Below are positions 1-7,467 of a stretch of 33,909 bases of DNA, one piece after another. Origin of the DNA: CAYJGN01 sp964369635. GTDB lineage: Bacteria > Bacillota > Clostridia > Oscillospirales > Ruminococcaceae. The notes under the pieces were generated by a model, which did not search any database, was not told the origin of the DNA, and saw only the letters and a program-made list of their open reading frames with translations. How positions within the stretch are numbered: position 1 is the stretch's first letter; each line of letters opens with the position of its first letter. Location: positions 1 through 33,909 of the forward strand of contig CAYJGN010000020.1 of the NCBI GenBank assembly GCA_964369635.1, in the 5' to 3' direction. The position numbers and the translations under genes were made by a program.

Positions 1-508
1 TTTAGCTCTTGCATATGCAGCAGGTATTGGAGCTGGAAGAGCTGGAATTATCGAGACACGCTTTAAAGAGGAAACCGAAACAGATTTATTCGGTGAGCAG
101 GCTGTTCTCTGTGGCGGCGTTACCGAGCTTATGAAAGCTGGTTTTGATACCCTTGTTGAGGCGGGTTACGAGCCTGAGATGGCATATTTTGAATGTATCC
201 ATGAGATGAAGCTTATCGTTGATCTTATAAACTCAGGTGGATATGAGATGATGAGATATTCAGTTTCAAACACCGCAGAATACGGGGACTACAGAACAGG
301 TAGAAGAATTATCACCGAAGATACAAGAGCTGAGATGAGAAAAATTCTCAGAGAAGTTCAAGATGGAACATTTGCTTCTGAATTTATCCAAGAGATGAAC
401 GCTGGAAACAGAGCGAAATTTATGGCTACAAGAAGGCTTGAGAATGAGCATCTTTTAGTTAAGATAGGTAAAGAGCTTCGTCGGATGATGAGCTGGCTTA
501 AAAAATAA
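1..508 (+). CDS. ilvC: Ketol-acid reductoisomerase, C-terminal part (5' end outside window)
   Basis: This enzyme isomerises and reduces acetolactate (or acetohydroxybutyrate) with NAD(P)H, the second common step of branched-chain amino acid synthesis. Only about the last 168 residues are present; codons begin at base 2 and the protein runs off the left edge. The visible part holds the knotted helical C-terminal domain: the Glu-containing FGEQAVLCGGV block, then the YFECIHEMKLIVDLI helix that supplies metal- and substrate-binding acidic residues, then YSVSNTAEYGDY. A single such domain fits the short class I enzyme of about 330 residues. ilvD follows 62 bases downstream on the same strand, so the two are probably co-transcribed. 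Identification is very secure from conserved blocks. Confidence 0.96.
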   Translation, partial: LALAYAAGIGAGRAGIIETRFKEETETDLFGEQAVLCGGVTELMKAGFDTLVEAGYEPEMAYFECIHEMKLIVDLINSGGYEMMRYSVSNTAEYGDYRTGRRIITEDTRAEMRKILREVQDGTFASEFIQEMNAGNRAKFMATRRLENEHLLVKIGKELRRMMSWLKK

Positions 509-523
509 AATAATTTTAAACAT

Positions 524-547
524 CGCCCGAGGTTAAAACTTCGGGTG
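524..547 (+). other. Small hairpin between ilvC and ilvD
   Basis: CGCCCGAGG at 524-532 pairs with CTTCGGGTG at 539-547 (9 pairs, two of them G-U) around an A/T-rich 6-base loop. No T run follows, so it is unlikely to be a full terminator. It could stabilise the upstream mRNA end or partly uncouple ilvD. Its role is inference. Confidence 0.5.
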
Positions 548-570
548 AACTGTTTTAGGGGGAATAAAAG

Positions 571-2244
571 TTGAAACTGCGTAGTGATAATGTTACAAAA
601 GGGATAGAGAAAGCTCCAATGAGAAGCCTTTTCTATTCAATGGGATATACAAAAGAAGAGCTTTCAAAACCGCTTATCGGTGTGGTATCTGCTTTTAGTG
701 AGATAGTGCCTGGGCATATCCACCTTGATAAACTAACTGGGGCTGTTAAAACTGGTGTTTATGCGGCGGGTGGAACACCGATAACTATTCCTGCAATAGG
801 CGTTTGCGATGGAATAGCTATGGGTCATGTCGGAATGAGGTATAGTCTTGCAAGTCGTGAGCTTATTGCCGATAGCGTTGAGACTATGGCGATAGCGCAT
901 GCGCTCGATGGCCTTGTTTTAGTGCCAAACTGCGATAAGATAGTACCGGCTATGGTAATGGCGGCGGTAAGACTTAATATACCGGCAATAGTATGTTCAG
1001 GTGGACCTATGCTTGCTGGAAGCTACTCAGACGAAGAGATATCGTTATCGAAAATATTCGAGGCGGTGGGAGCTCGGAAAGCGGGACTCATTGATGACGC
1101 TGCACTAACTGAATATGAAGAAGGGTGTTGCCCTGGGTGCGGAAGCTGCGCTGGTATGTATACTGCGAACAGCATGAACTGCTTATGCGAAGCGCTTGGT
1201 ATAGCGCTTCCCGGAAACGGAACTATTCCTGCTGTTGCAAGCGGTAGAACGAGGCTTGCGAAAGAATCGGGTGCGGCTATTATGGAGCTTGTTCGCCGAG
1301 ATATCAAAGCGCGCGATATAATAAACAAAGAGAGCATTGAAAATGCGATTACCTGCGATATGGCACTTGGCTGCTCTTCAAACAGTGTTTTGCATATCCT
1401 TGCTATTGCAAACGAAGCAGACGTTTCGCTGACCCTCTCGAAGTTCAACGAGATATCGGAAAAAACTCCGAATTTATGCCATTTAGCACCTGCGGGCCCG
1501 TACCACATGCAAGACCTTGCAGCGGCGGGCGGAGTTTATGCGGTTATGGCGCAGTTAAAAGAGAAAAATCTTATAAATCTAAATTGCCAAACAGCGGCTG
1601 CGATTCCTCTATCTAAGGTTTTAGAGGGCAGAGCGATAAAAAATGAAAATGTTATAAGACCTGTAGAGAATCCATATAGCGAAAATGGAGGTCTTGCAAT
1701 ATTATTTGGCAATTTAGCGCCAAATGGTTGCGTTGTTAAACGAAGTGCTGTTGATGCATCTATGCTCACTCACGAAGGACCAGCAAGGGTTTTTGATAGC
1801 GAAGAGGATGCTATTGCCGCTATCTATGCAAGCCTGATAAAAGAGGGAGATGTTGTTGTTATCCGCTATGAAGGACCTCGTGGTGGGCCTGGTATGCGTG
1901 AGATGCTCTCTCCAACTTCAGCGCTCGCTGGAATGGGGCTTGATAAATCGGTAGCGCTTATAACTGATGGTAGATTTTCAGGTGCAAGCCGTGGTGCGTC
2001 TATAGGACATATCTCCCCGGAGGCGGCTGAGGGTGGAAATATTGCCCTTGTTAGCGAGGGTGATATCATAAAAATTGATATTAATAACTATACAATCGAG
2101 CTAAAAGTTGATGAAAAAGAGCTTGATAATAGGAGAGAGAATCTAATAATAAAAGATCCTAATATTAAGACAGGATGGCTTTCGAGGTATTCTATCCTTG
2201 TTGATTCAAGCGATAAAGGCGCTGTCATGAAAAAAGTTTTTTAG
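571..2244 (+). CDS. ilvD: Dihydroxy-acid dehydratase
   Basis: This iron-sulfur enzyme dehydrates 2,3-dihydroxy-isovalerate and -methylvalerate to the 2-keto acids that precede valine and isoleucine. At 557 residues it has normal family length. Visible motifs are GVCDGIAMGH (77-86), the cluster Cys in PNCDKIVPAM (C121), and CCPGCGSCAGMYTANSMNC (186-204, C193). Where E. coli-type enzymes have a Cys in the P-C-N-x-H-L motif, this protein has PGHIHLD (47-53), a form I associate with clostridial and archaeal IlvD. The late block GPRGGPGMREM and the Ser-containing DGRFSGASRG are intact. Translation starts at TTG 571 behind an AGGGGG ribosome site at 557-562. It follows ilvC, consistent with an ilv operon. 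Confidence 0.97.
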   Translation: MKLRSDNVTKGIEKAPMRSLFYSMGYTKEELSKPLIGVVSAFSEIVPGHIHLDKLTGAVKTGVYAAGGTPITIPAIGVCDGIAMGHVGMRYSLASRELIADSVETMAIAHALDGLVLVPNCDKIVPAMVMAAVRLNIPAIVCSGGPMLAGSYSDEEISLSKIFEAVGARKAGLIDDAALTEYEEGCCPGCGSCAGMYTANSMNCLCEALGIALPGNGTIPAVASGRTRLAKESGAAIMELVRRDIKARDIINKESIENAITCDMALGCSSNSVLHILAIANEADVSLTLSKFNEISEKTPNLCHLAPAGPYHMQDLAAAGGVYAVMAQLKEKNLINLNCQTAAAIPLSKVLEGRAIKNENVIRPVENPYSENGGLAILFGNLAPNGCVVKRSAVDASMLTHEGPARVFDSEEDAIAAIYASLIKEGDVVVIRYEGPRGGPGMREMLSPTSALAGMGLDKSVALITDGRFSGASRGASIGHISPEAAEGGNIALVSEGDIIKIDINNYTIELKVDEKELDNRRENLIIKDPNIKTGWLSRYSILVDSSDKGAVMKKVF

Positions 2245-2355
2245 TTGTGGCAATTATTTTAGCGATACCATTATGGTTTTTGTTTGAAGTTTCCCCTTAC
2301 AACAAATTGTTTGTTATAAATAGAAATTTTTATAAATTTTTTTAAAAAAATATCG

Positions 2356-2392
2356 CAAATGTAACCCAAATGTAACCTTGATGTGGTATAAT
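2356..2392 (+). promoter_or_regulatory. Extended -10 promoter with tandem 11-bp repeat upstream
   Basis: TATAAT at 2387-2392 is preceded by TG plus one base (2384-2386), giving an extended -10. No good -35 is seen. The -35 region instead holds two back-to-back copies of CAAATGTAACC (2356-2366 and 2367-2377). An 11-bp period is one helical turn, the layout used by OmpR/PhoB-class activators at weak -35 promoters. The promoter is well supported; the activator is inferred. Confidence 0.6.
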
Positions 2393-2398
2393 GATGAT

Positions 2399-2537
2399 GG
2401 GAAAGTGATTTATATCTTCCCGAAACGAGCGCGACTACCATTTTTGTTGGTTTAGCGTGATTACCTAACAATCTTCTTTCACTCTATGCAACTTGGTTGC
2501 GCCCCTCCCAAACTGTCACTTGGGAGGGGATTTTTTT
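2399..2537 (+). ncRNA. Candidate small RNA of about 140 nt
   Basis: The segment between the extended -10 promoter and a strong terminator contains no convincing coding region but several consecutive hairpins: one formed by the CGCGACTACCA and TTGGTTTAGCG segments around 2430-2458, a GCAAC/GTTGC hairpin around 2488-2500, and the terminator stem at 2502-2529. The next gene is on the opposite strand, so this is a free-standing transcript and not a leader. I do not recognise it as 6S RNA, tmRNA, SRP RNA, a T-box or a known riboswitch. It could also be the trailer of ilvD read-through. Confidence 0.5.
2502..2537 (+). terminator. Strong intrinsic terminator of the candidate small RNA
   Basis: Perfect 10-bp GC-rich stem, CCCCTCCCAA (2502-2511) with TTGGGAGGGG (2520-2529), an 8-base loop, then A and seven T. 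It also ends any read-through from ilvD. Confidence 0.9.
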
Positions 2538-2552
2538 GCTAAATTTGCCGAT

Positions 2553-2586
2553 AAAAAAGCCGATGGATATTTTTCCGTCGGCTTTT
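2553..2586 (-). terminator. Terminator of the SDR gene
   Basis: A 12-bp stem (2555-2566 with 2575-2586, one wobble) flanked by A and T runs. Read on the minus strand it has six U after the stem and lies 33 bases past the SDR stop codon. It may act in both directions. Confidence 0.75.
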
Positions 2587-2618
2587 GGTGTTTTATTAAG
2601 TTTCAGATAACTTCCCTA

Positions 2619-3341
2619 TTAGGCATCCTGTTTTGTGTCGGCAATTTGTATCTCGCGAAGATTAACTCCTTGCGGTAGCTCATATGCAAATTTAATAGTT
2701 TGTGCAACATCAAGCGCAGTAATAGCGCCAACGCCAGTAGATTTTTTCCAATCTTTGTATCCACTCTTGATGGTTTCGCTTGTTGTGTGGCTTAGAAGCT
2801 CAGTATCAACAGCGCCTGGGCAGATGCGCATTACACGCACATTATAAGGGGATAGCTCGCCCCTTGCAACTTCAGATAATCCGACAACACCGTATTTTGT
2901 AGCGCAATACGCAGCATGATTTCCAAAAGGCTTAACACCTGCAATAGATGAGATATTAATGATAGTTCCGCACTGTCTTTCCTTCATATCGTCCATTACA
3001 ATCTGCATACCGTTCATAACACCCATAACATTGACATTTAGCATATCCTGCCATTCGCTCGGATTTTGATTTTCGAGGTTGCCGAGAAGCATGATGCCTG
3101 CATTGTTTATAATTAAGTCGGTCTTGCCATAGATAGCCTCCGCTTTACGAACAGCGCTCTCAAATGAAGCCTTATCGGTAACATCAACCTTTTCGCAGAT
3201 TGCATTCTCAAGGTTTAACTCCTCTAATTTTTCAACTCTTCTTGCAAGTAGCAAAAGCGGATACCCTGCTTTGTTGAATTCTAAAGCAAGTGCTTTGCCA
3301 AAACCAGAACTTGCGCCTGTTATAACAACTAATTTTTTCAT
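2619..3341 (-). CDS. SDR-family NAD(P)-dependent oxidoreductase
   Basis: A classical short-chain dehydrogenase/reductase of 240 residues, soluble, with a Rossmann fold. The cofactor loop TGASSGFG is at 8-15, the structural NNAG at 79-82, and the catalytic residues are Ser131/132, Tyr145 and Lys149 (YCATK). The basic ARR after beta-2 (33-35) suggests NADP(H) preference. Substrate cannot be told from sequence; YdfG-like hydroxy acid or carbonyl reductases are the closest type I recognise. It starts at ATG 3341 behind AAGGAG. It is divergent from an HxlR-family regulator and shares an operator with it, so it is probably induced by the signal (often reactive carbonyls, quinones or aldehydes) sensed by that regulator. 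Confidence 0.93.
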   Translation of the reverse strand: MKKLVVITGASSGFGKALALEFNKAGYPLLLLARRVEKLEELNLENAICEKVDVTDKASFESAVRKAEAIYGKTDLIINNAGIMLLGNLENQNPSEWQDMLNVNVMGVMNGMQIVMDDMKERQCGTIINISSIAGVKPFGNHAAYCATKYGVVGLSEVARGELSPYNVRVMRICPGAVDTELLSHTTSETIKSGYKDWKKSTGVGAITALDVAQTIKFAYELPQGVNLREIQIADTKQDA

Positions 3342-3357
3342 TGTTTTCTCCTTATTA

Positions 3358-3411
3358 TTGACATTTTTATCATTACAGTATATTATACTGTAATATCAAT
3401 ATATGAGTCAA
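3358..3411. promoter_or_regulatory. Overlapping divergent promoters with palindromic operator (HxlR/SDR)
   Basis: Plus strand, toward the regulator: TTGACA 3358-3363, 17-bp spacer, TATTAT 3381-3386. Minus strand, toward the SDR: TTGACT (3411-3406), 18-bp spacer, TATAAT (3387-3382). The two -10 boxes overlap. Exactly over them lies a perfect inverted repeat with 10-bp arms, ATTACAGTAT (3372-3381) and ATACTGTAAT (3385-3394), spaced by 3 bases. A dimeric repressor bound here would silence both genes together. Confidence 0.85.
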
Positions 3412-3451
3412 TAAGAAACATTTACTTCGCTTAGTGAAAGGAAGGTTACTA

Positions 3452-3799
3452 ATGGAGAAAATAACAGTTAATTCTGAAATTGAGATAACACTTAAAATGA
3501 TTGGAGGAAAATGCAAACCGCTAATTTTATATATGCTAATTGAAGATGGAACAAAGAGATTTAAAGATTTGATGAGCTCAGTAACACAAGTTTCACAAAA
3601 AACACTAACAAACCAACTAAGAGAACTTGAAGCAGATGGTTTGATAGTTAGACGCGCATACAATGAAATCCCGCCCCGTGTCGAATATTCAGTGACCGAA
3701 AAAGGCAAAACCCTCTTCCCTATACTCGATATGATGTGCGATTGGGGTCTTCGCAATAATGACGGTAGATTTGAGGTAATAAACCCTCAATGCAAGTAA
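3452..3799 (+). CDS. HxlR-family winged-helix transcriptional regulator
   Basis: A protein of 115 residues with the HxlR-type winged helix: the LKMIGGK...LILYML opening, the TQVSQKTLTNQLRELEADGLI recognition helix and the Tyr-rich wing ending VEYSVTEKGKTLFPIL. Family members are dimeric repressors, often redox-controlled through a Cys near the N-terminus. The usual N-terminal Cys is absent, but the common GGKW is GGKC here, putting Cys21 at the start of helix 2; whether it senses anything is unknown. I chose ATG 3452, not an in-frame GTG at 3434, because AAAGGAAGG (3437-3445) sits just upstream. It probably represses itself and the divergent SDR through the palindrome at 3372-3394. Confidence 0.92.
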   Translation: MEKITVNSEIEITLKMIGGKCKPLILYMLIEDGTKRFKDLMSSVTQVSQKTLTNQLRELEADGLIVRRAYNEIPPRVEYSVTEKGKTLFPILDMMCDWGLRNNDGRFEVINPQCK

Positions 3800-4038
3800 A
3801 AGGAGAGCAGATTAATCGAGTTGTGTAACAGAGAAAATGCTATAATTTTCATTCTCGTTAAAATCGTTGTATAAATAATGTATATTTATACAAAATAACT
3901 CATAAAAATTCATCATAAATACTATTTTGATTTTTCGCGATTTATGGTAAAATATTTTAGTAAAAACAAAATGCAAAGAGTTTAGCAAAATTATAAATAC
4001 ACTTATGCGTAGTTTAGTATAAAGTTAGGAGCTGTTTT

Positions 4039-5169
4039 ATGAAAATTAAAGATTTTGGTGTTGAAATATGGATGAATGCATATGAAAACAACTGCACACT
4101 AAACCTTGCTGAGACATGCGTTGAATCTATAACAGTTAAAGAAGTTTTAGAGATGGCTTGTGATAATGGTGAGTTTTATGATTCTCTATTAAATCTAAAG
4201 CTAACTTATGGCGACATTGAAGGCTCAAAGGCGCTTCTTGATGGTATTTGTTCGTTGTATGAAAACCAAAAACATGAGAATATATCTGTGACCCATGGAG
4301 CGATAGGCGCAAACGGACTTACCTTTTTAACTCTTGTTGAGAGAGGGGACAAGGTTATTTCGGTTCTGCCGACCTACCAGCAGCATTATTCAATCCCTGA
4401 GTCGATTGAAGCAGATACCCATATTTTGAGATTAACTCCCGAAAATGGATGGTTGCCAGACCTTGAAAAACTAAGCGAGATTGCAACACCCGATACAAAG
4501 CTTATCTGCATAAACAATCCAAATAACCCATCGGGGTCTGTTATGGATAAAGAGTATCTTTTGAAGATTGTTGAAATTGCGAGAAAATGCGATGCTTATC
4601 TGCTATGCGATGAGGCATACAGAGGCCTTACCCATACTGGTGAGAGCTTTACCGCTTCTATTGCTGATTTATATGAAAAAGGTATCTCAACGGCAAGTAT
4701 GTCCAAAACATTTTCAGCGGCTGGAGTTCGCCTTGGCTGGATTGCGGGACCTAAAGAGTTTATCGCTAAAGTTTCAAAGCAGCGCGATTATCATCTAATA
4801 AGCGTTTCAGGACTTGATGACAAAATGGCTACGCTTATTTTGCAAAACAAAGATAAGATGCTAAAAAGAAATCTTGAAATTTGCAATACAAACGCAAAAA
4901 TATTAAAAGATTTCGTTGATAATGAGCCACTTATCGACTATGTTCCACCAAAGGGCGGAACAACTGCTTTCCTAAAATACAACTTCGATATGAAATCAGC
5001 GGATTTATGCATTGACCTGTTAAATGAAACTGGAGTTCTGTTGCTACCAGGCTCTGCGCTTGATGTTGAGGGGTATCTTCGAATGGGGTACTGCAACAAT
5101 ACCCAGATTATAAAAGATGGTCTTGCTAAATTCAAAGAATACCTAAATAAGTATAGAGATGAGGCGTAA
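4039..5169 (+). CDS. PLP-dependent aminotransferase, class I/II
   Basis: A fold-type I aminotransferase of 376 residues, soluble. Visible motifs: the NNPNNPSG block at 159-166, the PLP-ring Asp in LLCDEAYRG (D191), and the Schiff-base lysine in SMSKTFSAAGVRLGW (K223), followed by the phosphate-binding Arg. The substrate cannot be deduced; the N-terminal region resembles the VioD/capreomycidine-synthase-like and related clostridial branch more than aspartate aminotransferase proper, but that is a weak impression. It starts at ATG 4039 behind TTAGGAGC. The dehydratase start lies 3 bases beyond its stop and the M20 hydrolase follows, so the three are one operon, probably for handling amino acids or their acyl derivatives. 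Confidence 0.9.
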   Translation: MKIKDFGVEIWMNAYENNCTLNLAETCVESITVKEVLEMACDNGEFYDSLLNLKLTYGDIEGSKALLDGICSLYENQKHENISVTHGAIGANGLTFLTLVERGDKVISVLPTYQQHYSIPESIEADTHILRLTPENGWLPDLEKLSEIATPDTKLICINNPNNPSGSVMDKEYLLKIVEIARKCDAYLLCDEAYRGLTHTGESFTASIADLYEKGISTASMSKTFSAAGVRLGWIAGPKEFIAKVSKQRDYHLISVSGLDDKMATLILQNKDKMLKRNLEICNTNAKILKDFVDNEPLIDYVPPKGGTTAFLKYNFDMKSADLCIDLLNETGVLLLPGSALDVEGYLRMGYCNNTQIIKDGLAKFKEYLNKYRDEA

Positions 5170-5172
5170 GTA

Positions 5173-6145
5173 ATGTCGTTTACTAAAGATGATGTTTTAA
5201 AAGCATATGAAAAAATAAAAAGTTATATAAGAGAAACCCCGCTTGAAGAGAGCTATTACCTTGGGAATAAGGATAAAAAGGTTTTTTTNNNNNNNNNNCA
5301 AACTCGAGAGCACCCAGAGGGCGAAGAGCTTTAAGATAAGGGGCGCTTTGAATAAGATGCTTTCGCTGTCTGATGAGGAAAAGGCGAGAGGGGTTGCAAC
5401 TGTTTCAAGTGGCAATCATGGCAGTTCAGTAAGCTATGCGGCTTCGCTTTTGGGCATTGATAAGGCGAAAATCATAGTTCCAGAAAACACTCCAAAAAGC
5501 AAGATAGAGAAAATTGAATATTTTGGCGGCGAGGCGCTTATAATGGGAGAGGATTATGATAAAGCGCATGCTCTTGGTATGGAATATATCAAAGAGAGCG
5601 GTATGACTTTTGTTGATGCATATTATGACGACCCATATATCTATGCAGGACAGGGGACAGTTGCAGTTGAGATACTAAAGCAAAATCCCGATATAGATAC
5701 AATAGTTGTGCCTATTGGCGGCGGCGGACTTATAACGGGAATAGCGGTTGCCGCAAAGGGGATAAAACCCGATGTTAAGATAATAGGCGTTCAAACGCAG
5801 GCGTGTCCTGCTATGTGGGCATCTTTTAAGGATAAAACTTTCTATCCAGAATATCCAATAGATGATTCTGTTTGTGATAGTCTGCTTGGAGGCGTTGGTG
5901 AGCTATCATATAAAATGCTCCCAGATTATATAGATGATCTGCTTGTTGTTTCAGAGGAGAGCATCTGCAAGGCAACTTCGTTTATGGCTAAAGAGGAGAA
6001 GTATATAGCGGAGGCCGGAAGCTGCACGACAATTGCCGCTTTAAATGAATACCCAGAGAAATTTACCGGCAAAAATATAGCTCTTGTTATTTCCGGTGGA
6101 AATATCGACGGCGAGCTTTTATCTGAAATTTTATCGAAATATTAG
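5173..6145 (+). CDS. Threonine/serine dehydratase (PLP fold-type II), with assembly gap
   Basis: This PLP enzyme deaminates threonine or serine to a 2-keto acid, or may racemise serine. It starts at ATG 5173 (MSFTKDDVLKAYEKIK), 3 bases after the aminotransferase stop. A 10-N gap at 5289-5298 interrupts it. Joining the two sides with no missing base gives KKVFFKLESTQRAKSFKIRGA, an ideal family sequence with the PLP lysine in SFKIRGA, so the gap seems to hide little or nothing. Later motifs are SSGNHG (phosphate-side loop) and the Gly-rich GGGGLITG. There is no C-terminal ACT regulatory domain, so it is the short catabolic type (about 320 residues) and not feedback-regulated IlvA. The M20 hydrolase follows after 8 bases. 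Confidence 0.92.
5289..5298. other. Assembly gap (10 N)
   Basis: A run of ten N inside the dehydratase gene. The reading frame before and after is only reconciled if the true length is a multiple of three; zero gives a perfect protein. Confidence 0.95.
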
Positions 6146-6153
6146 AGGAATAT

Positions 6154-7302
6154 ATGGACTACCTTTCTTTTGAAAATCAGTATAAAGAGATAGAAGAGCG
6201 GGTTGTTGCGCTAAAGAAATATCTGTTTGAAAACCCTGAAATTGGCGGTGAAGAAAATCTTTCTATTAAAGCGCTTACAGGCTTTTTAGAGGATTTTGGA
6301 TTTGCTATAACTGCTGATTATGCGGATGTTAAAAGTGCTTTTCGCGCAGTTTATAAAGGGAAAAATAAAGGCGCTGTCGTAGCTATTATCGCAGAGCCTG
6401 ATGCCCTCCCAAATATCGGGCATGGATGCGGGCATAATTTTATATCGTCGGCAGCTGTTGCGGCAGCCGTTTTGCTTCGGGAGTCGGTTGACGAGCTTGG
6501 CGGTGAGGTATCGCTATTTTGCACGCCAGGAGAAGAAAATCTCTGCACAAAGATAGACATACTAAAAAACGGCGGTTTTGACGGGGTGGATATAGCGCTT
6601 ATGGTGCATCCATTAAATAAAAATATAAGCAGTGGGAAAACTCTGGCTATTGAGTCGCTCCAGATAGACTTTTTTGGAAGAAGCGCCCATGCAGGAATTG
6701 AGCCTGAAAAGGGGGTAAATGCGCTTGATGCAGCCGTTTTATGCTATAATATTATTGCAACGGGGAAACAGTATTTCAAAGGTAGCAATATATATGGGAT
6801 TATTTCTAATGGCGGTGAGAAAGCAAGCGTTATTCCCGATAAATCATCTCTTAAATACCTCTGTCGGACAAAGAGCTATGATGATTTAAAAGAAGTTCGT
6901 GAGTTTATTGAGAGGTCTGCGCTATCGGCGGCAAAGGCAACAGGATGCACAGTTAATGTTTGGAATAATGAGCCGACAAATAAGGATATGAGGACAAATG
7001 AAATTCTCTCGGATATCTTTAATAAACATATGAGGGATATCGGCGGTATAGAGATGATAAAAGAGGATACAAACGGCTCGACCGATATGGGGGACCTAAG
7101 TTATCTTGTTCCATCAATTCATCCATGGGTCGCTATAACAGATACTGCCACAGCTCTTCATACCGAAGATTTTGCGAATTTAACGGTTAATAAAGAAGCC
7201 GATTTGGCAATGAAAAATGCAAGCCTTGCCCTTGTGGCAACTGCGACGGAAGTTTTGGGAAATCCCGAGATTTTAAAGACGATTAAAGAAGAATTTAATT
7301 AA
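6154..7302 (+). CDS. M20-family amidohydrolase / peptidase
   Basis: A zinc-dependent amidohydrolase of 382 residues, soluble, of the M20D type (AbgB, HipO, indole-acetyl-amino acid hydrolase relatives) that frees amino acids from N-acyl or amide conjugates. Visible are FENPEIGGEE near the N-terminus, the metal-binding GHGCGHNF (88-95) in the IAEPDALPNIGHGCGHN block, the catalytic Glu pair in GEEN, the HPLN segment, SAHAGIEPEKGVNALDA of the lid/dimer domain, and the final metal ligand in LHTEDFA. The exact substrate is unknown. Translation starts at ATG 6154 behind AGAGGA, 8 bases after the dehydratase stop. In the operon it could release an amino acid that the aminotransferase and dehydratase then degrade. 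Confidence 0.9.
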   Translation: MDYLSFENQYKEIEERVVALKKYLFENPEIGGEENLSIKALTGFLEDFGFAITADYADVKSAFRAVYKGKNKGAVVAIIAEPDALPNIGHGCGHNFISSAAVAAAVLLRESVDELGGEVSLFCTPGEENLCTKIDILKNGGFDGVDIALMVHPLNKNISSGKTLAIESLQIDFFGRSAHAGIEPEKGVNALDAAVLCYNIIATGKQYFKGSNIYGIISNGGEKASVIPDKSSLKYLCRTKSYDDLKEVREFIERSALSAAKATGCTVNVWNNEPTNKDMRTNEILSDIFNKHMRDIGGIEMIKEDTNGSTDMGDLSYLVPSIHPWVAITDTATALHTEDFANLTVNKEADLAMKNASLALVATATEVLGNPEILKTIKEEFN

Positions 7303-7338
7303 AGCAAATTATCAAATACGTTTTAATAAACTTAAAAC

Positions 7339-7370
7339 AAAGCTTAAATGTGTTACTGCATTTAAGCTTT
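7339..7370 (+). terminator. Hairpin after the amino acid operon
   Basis: Perfect 12-bp stem AAAGCTTAAATG (7339-7350) with CATTTAAGCTTT (7359-7370) and an 8-base loop, 37 bases past the M20 stop. The following T run is weak, so it may terminate only partly and let the MFS gene be read. Confidence 0.55.
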
Positions 7371-7467
7371 ATTTGCGGTCATTATGAGTTTATTAAAATG
7401 CAAAATTATAATAGCAATTAAATCGTTTTAGTGATATAATTGTATAGCAAAAAAATGGGGGTTTAAT

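Noticed and set aside
1023..1508. Long open frame on the minus strand inside ilvD
   Set aside because: Lies wholly opposite a clear enzyme gene; a shadow of its codon use with no ribosome site or recognisable product.
2271..2471. 66-residue minus-strand open frame
   Set aside because: Overlaps the small RNA promoter and has no ribosome site or family resemblance.
3373..3756. Minus-strand open frame opposite the HxlR-type gene
   Set aside because: Opposite a well-supported regulator; no ribosome site or motif.
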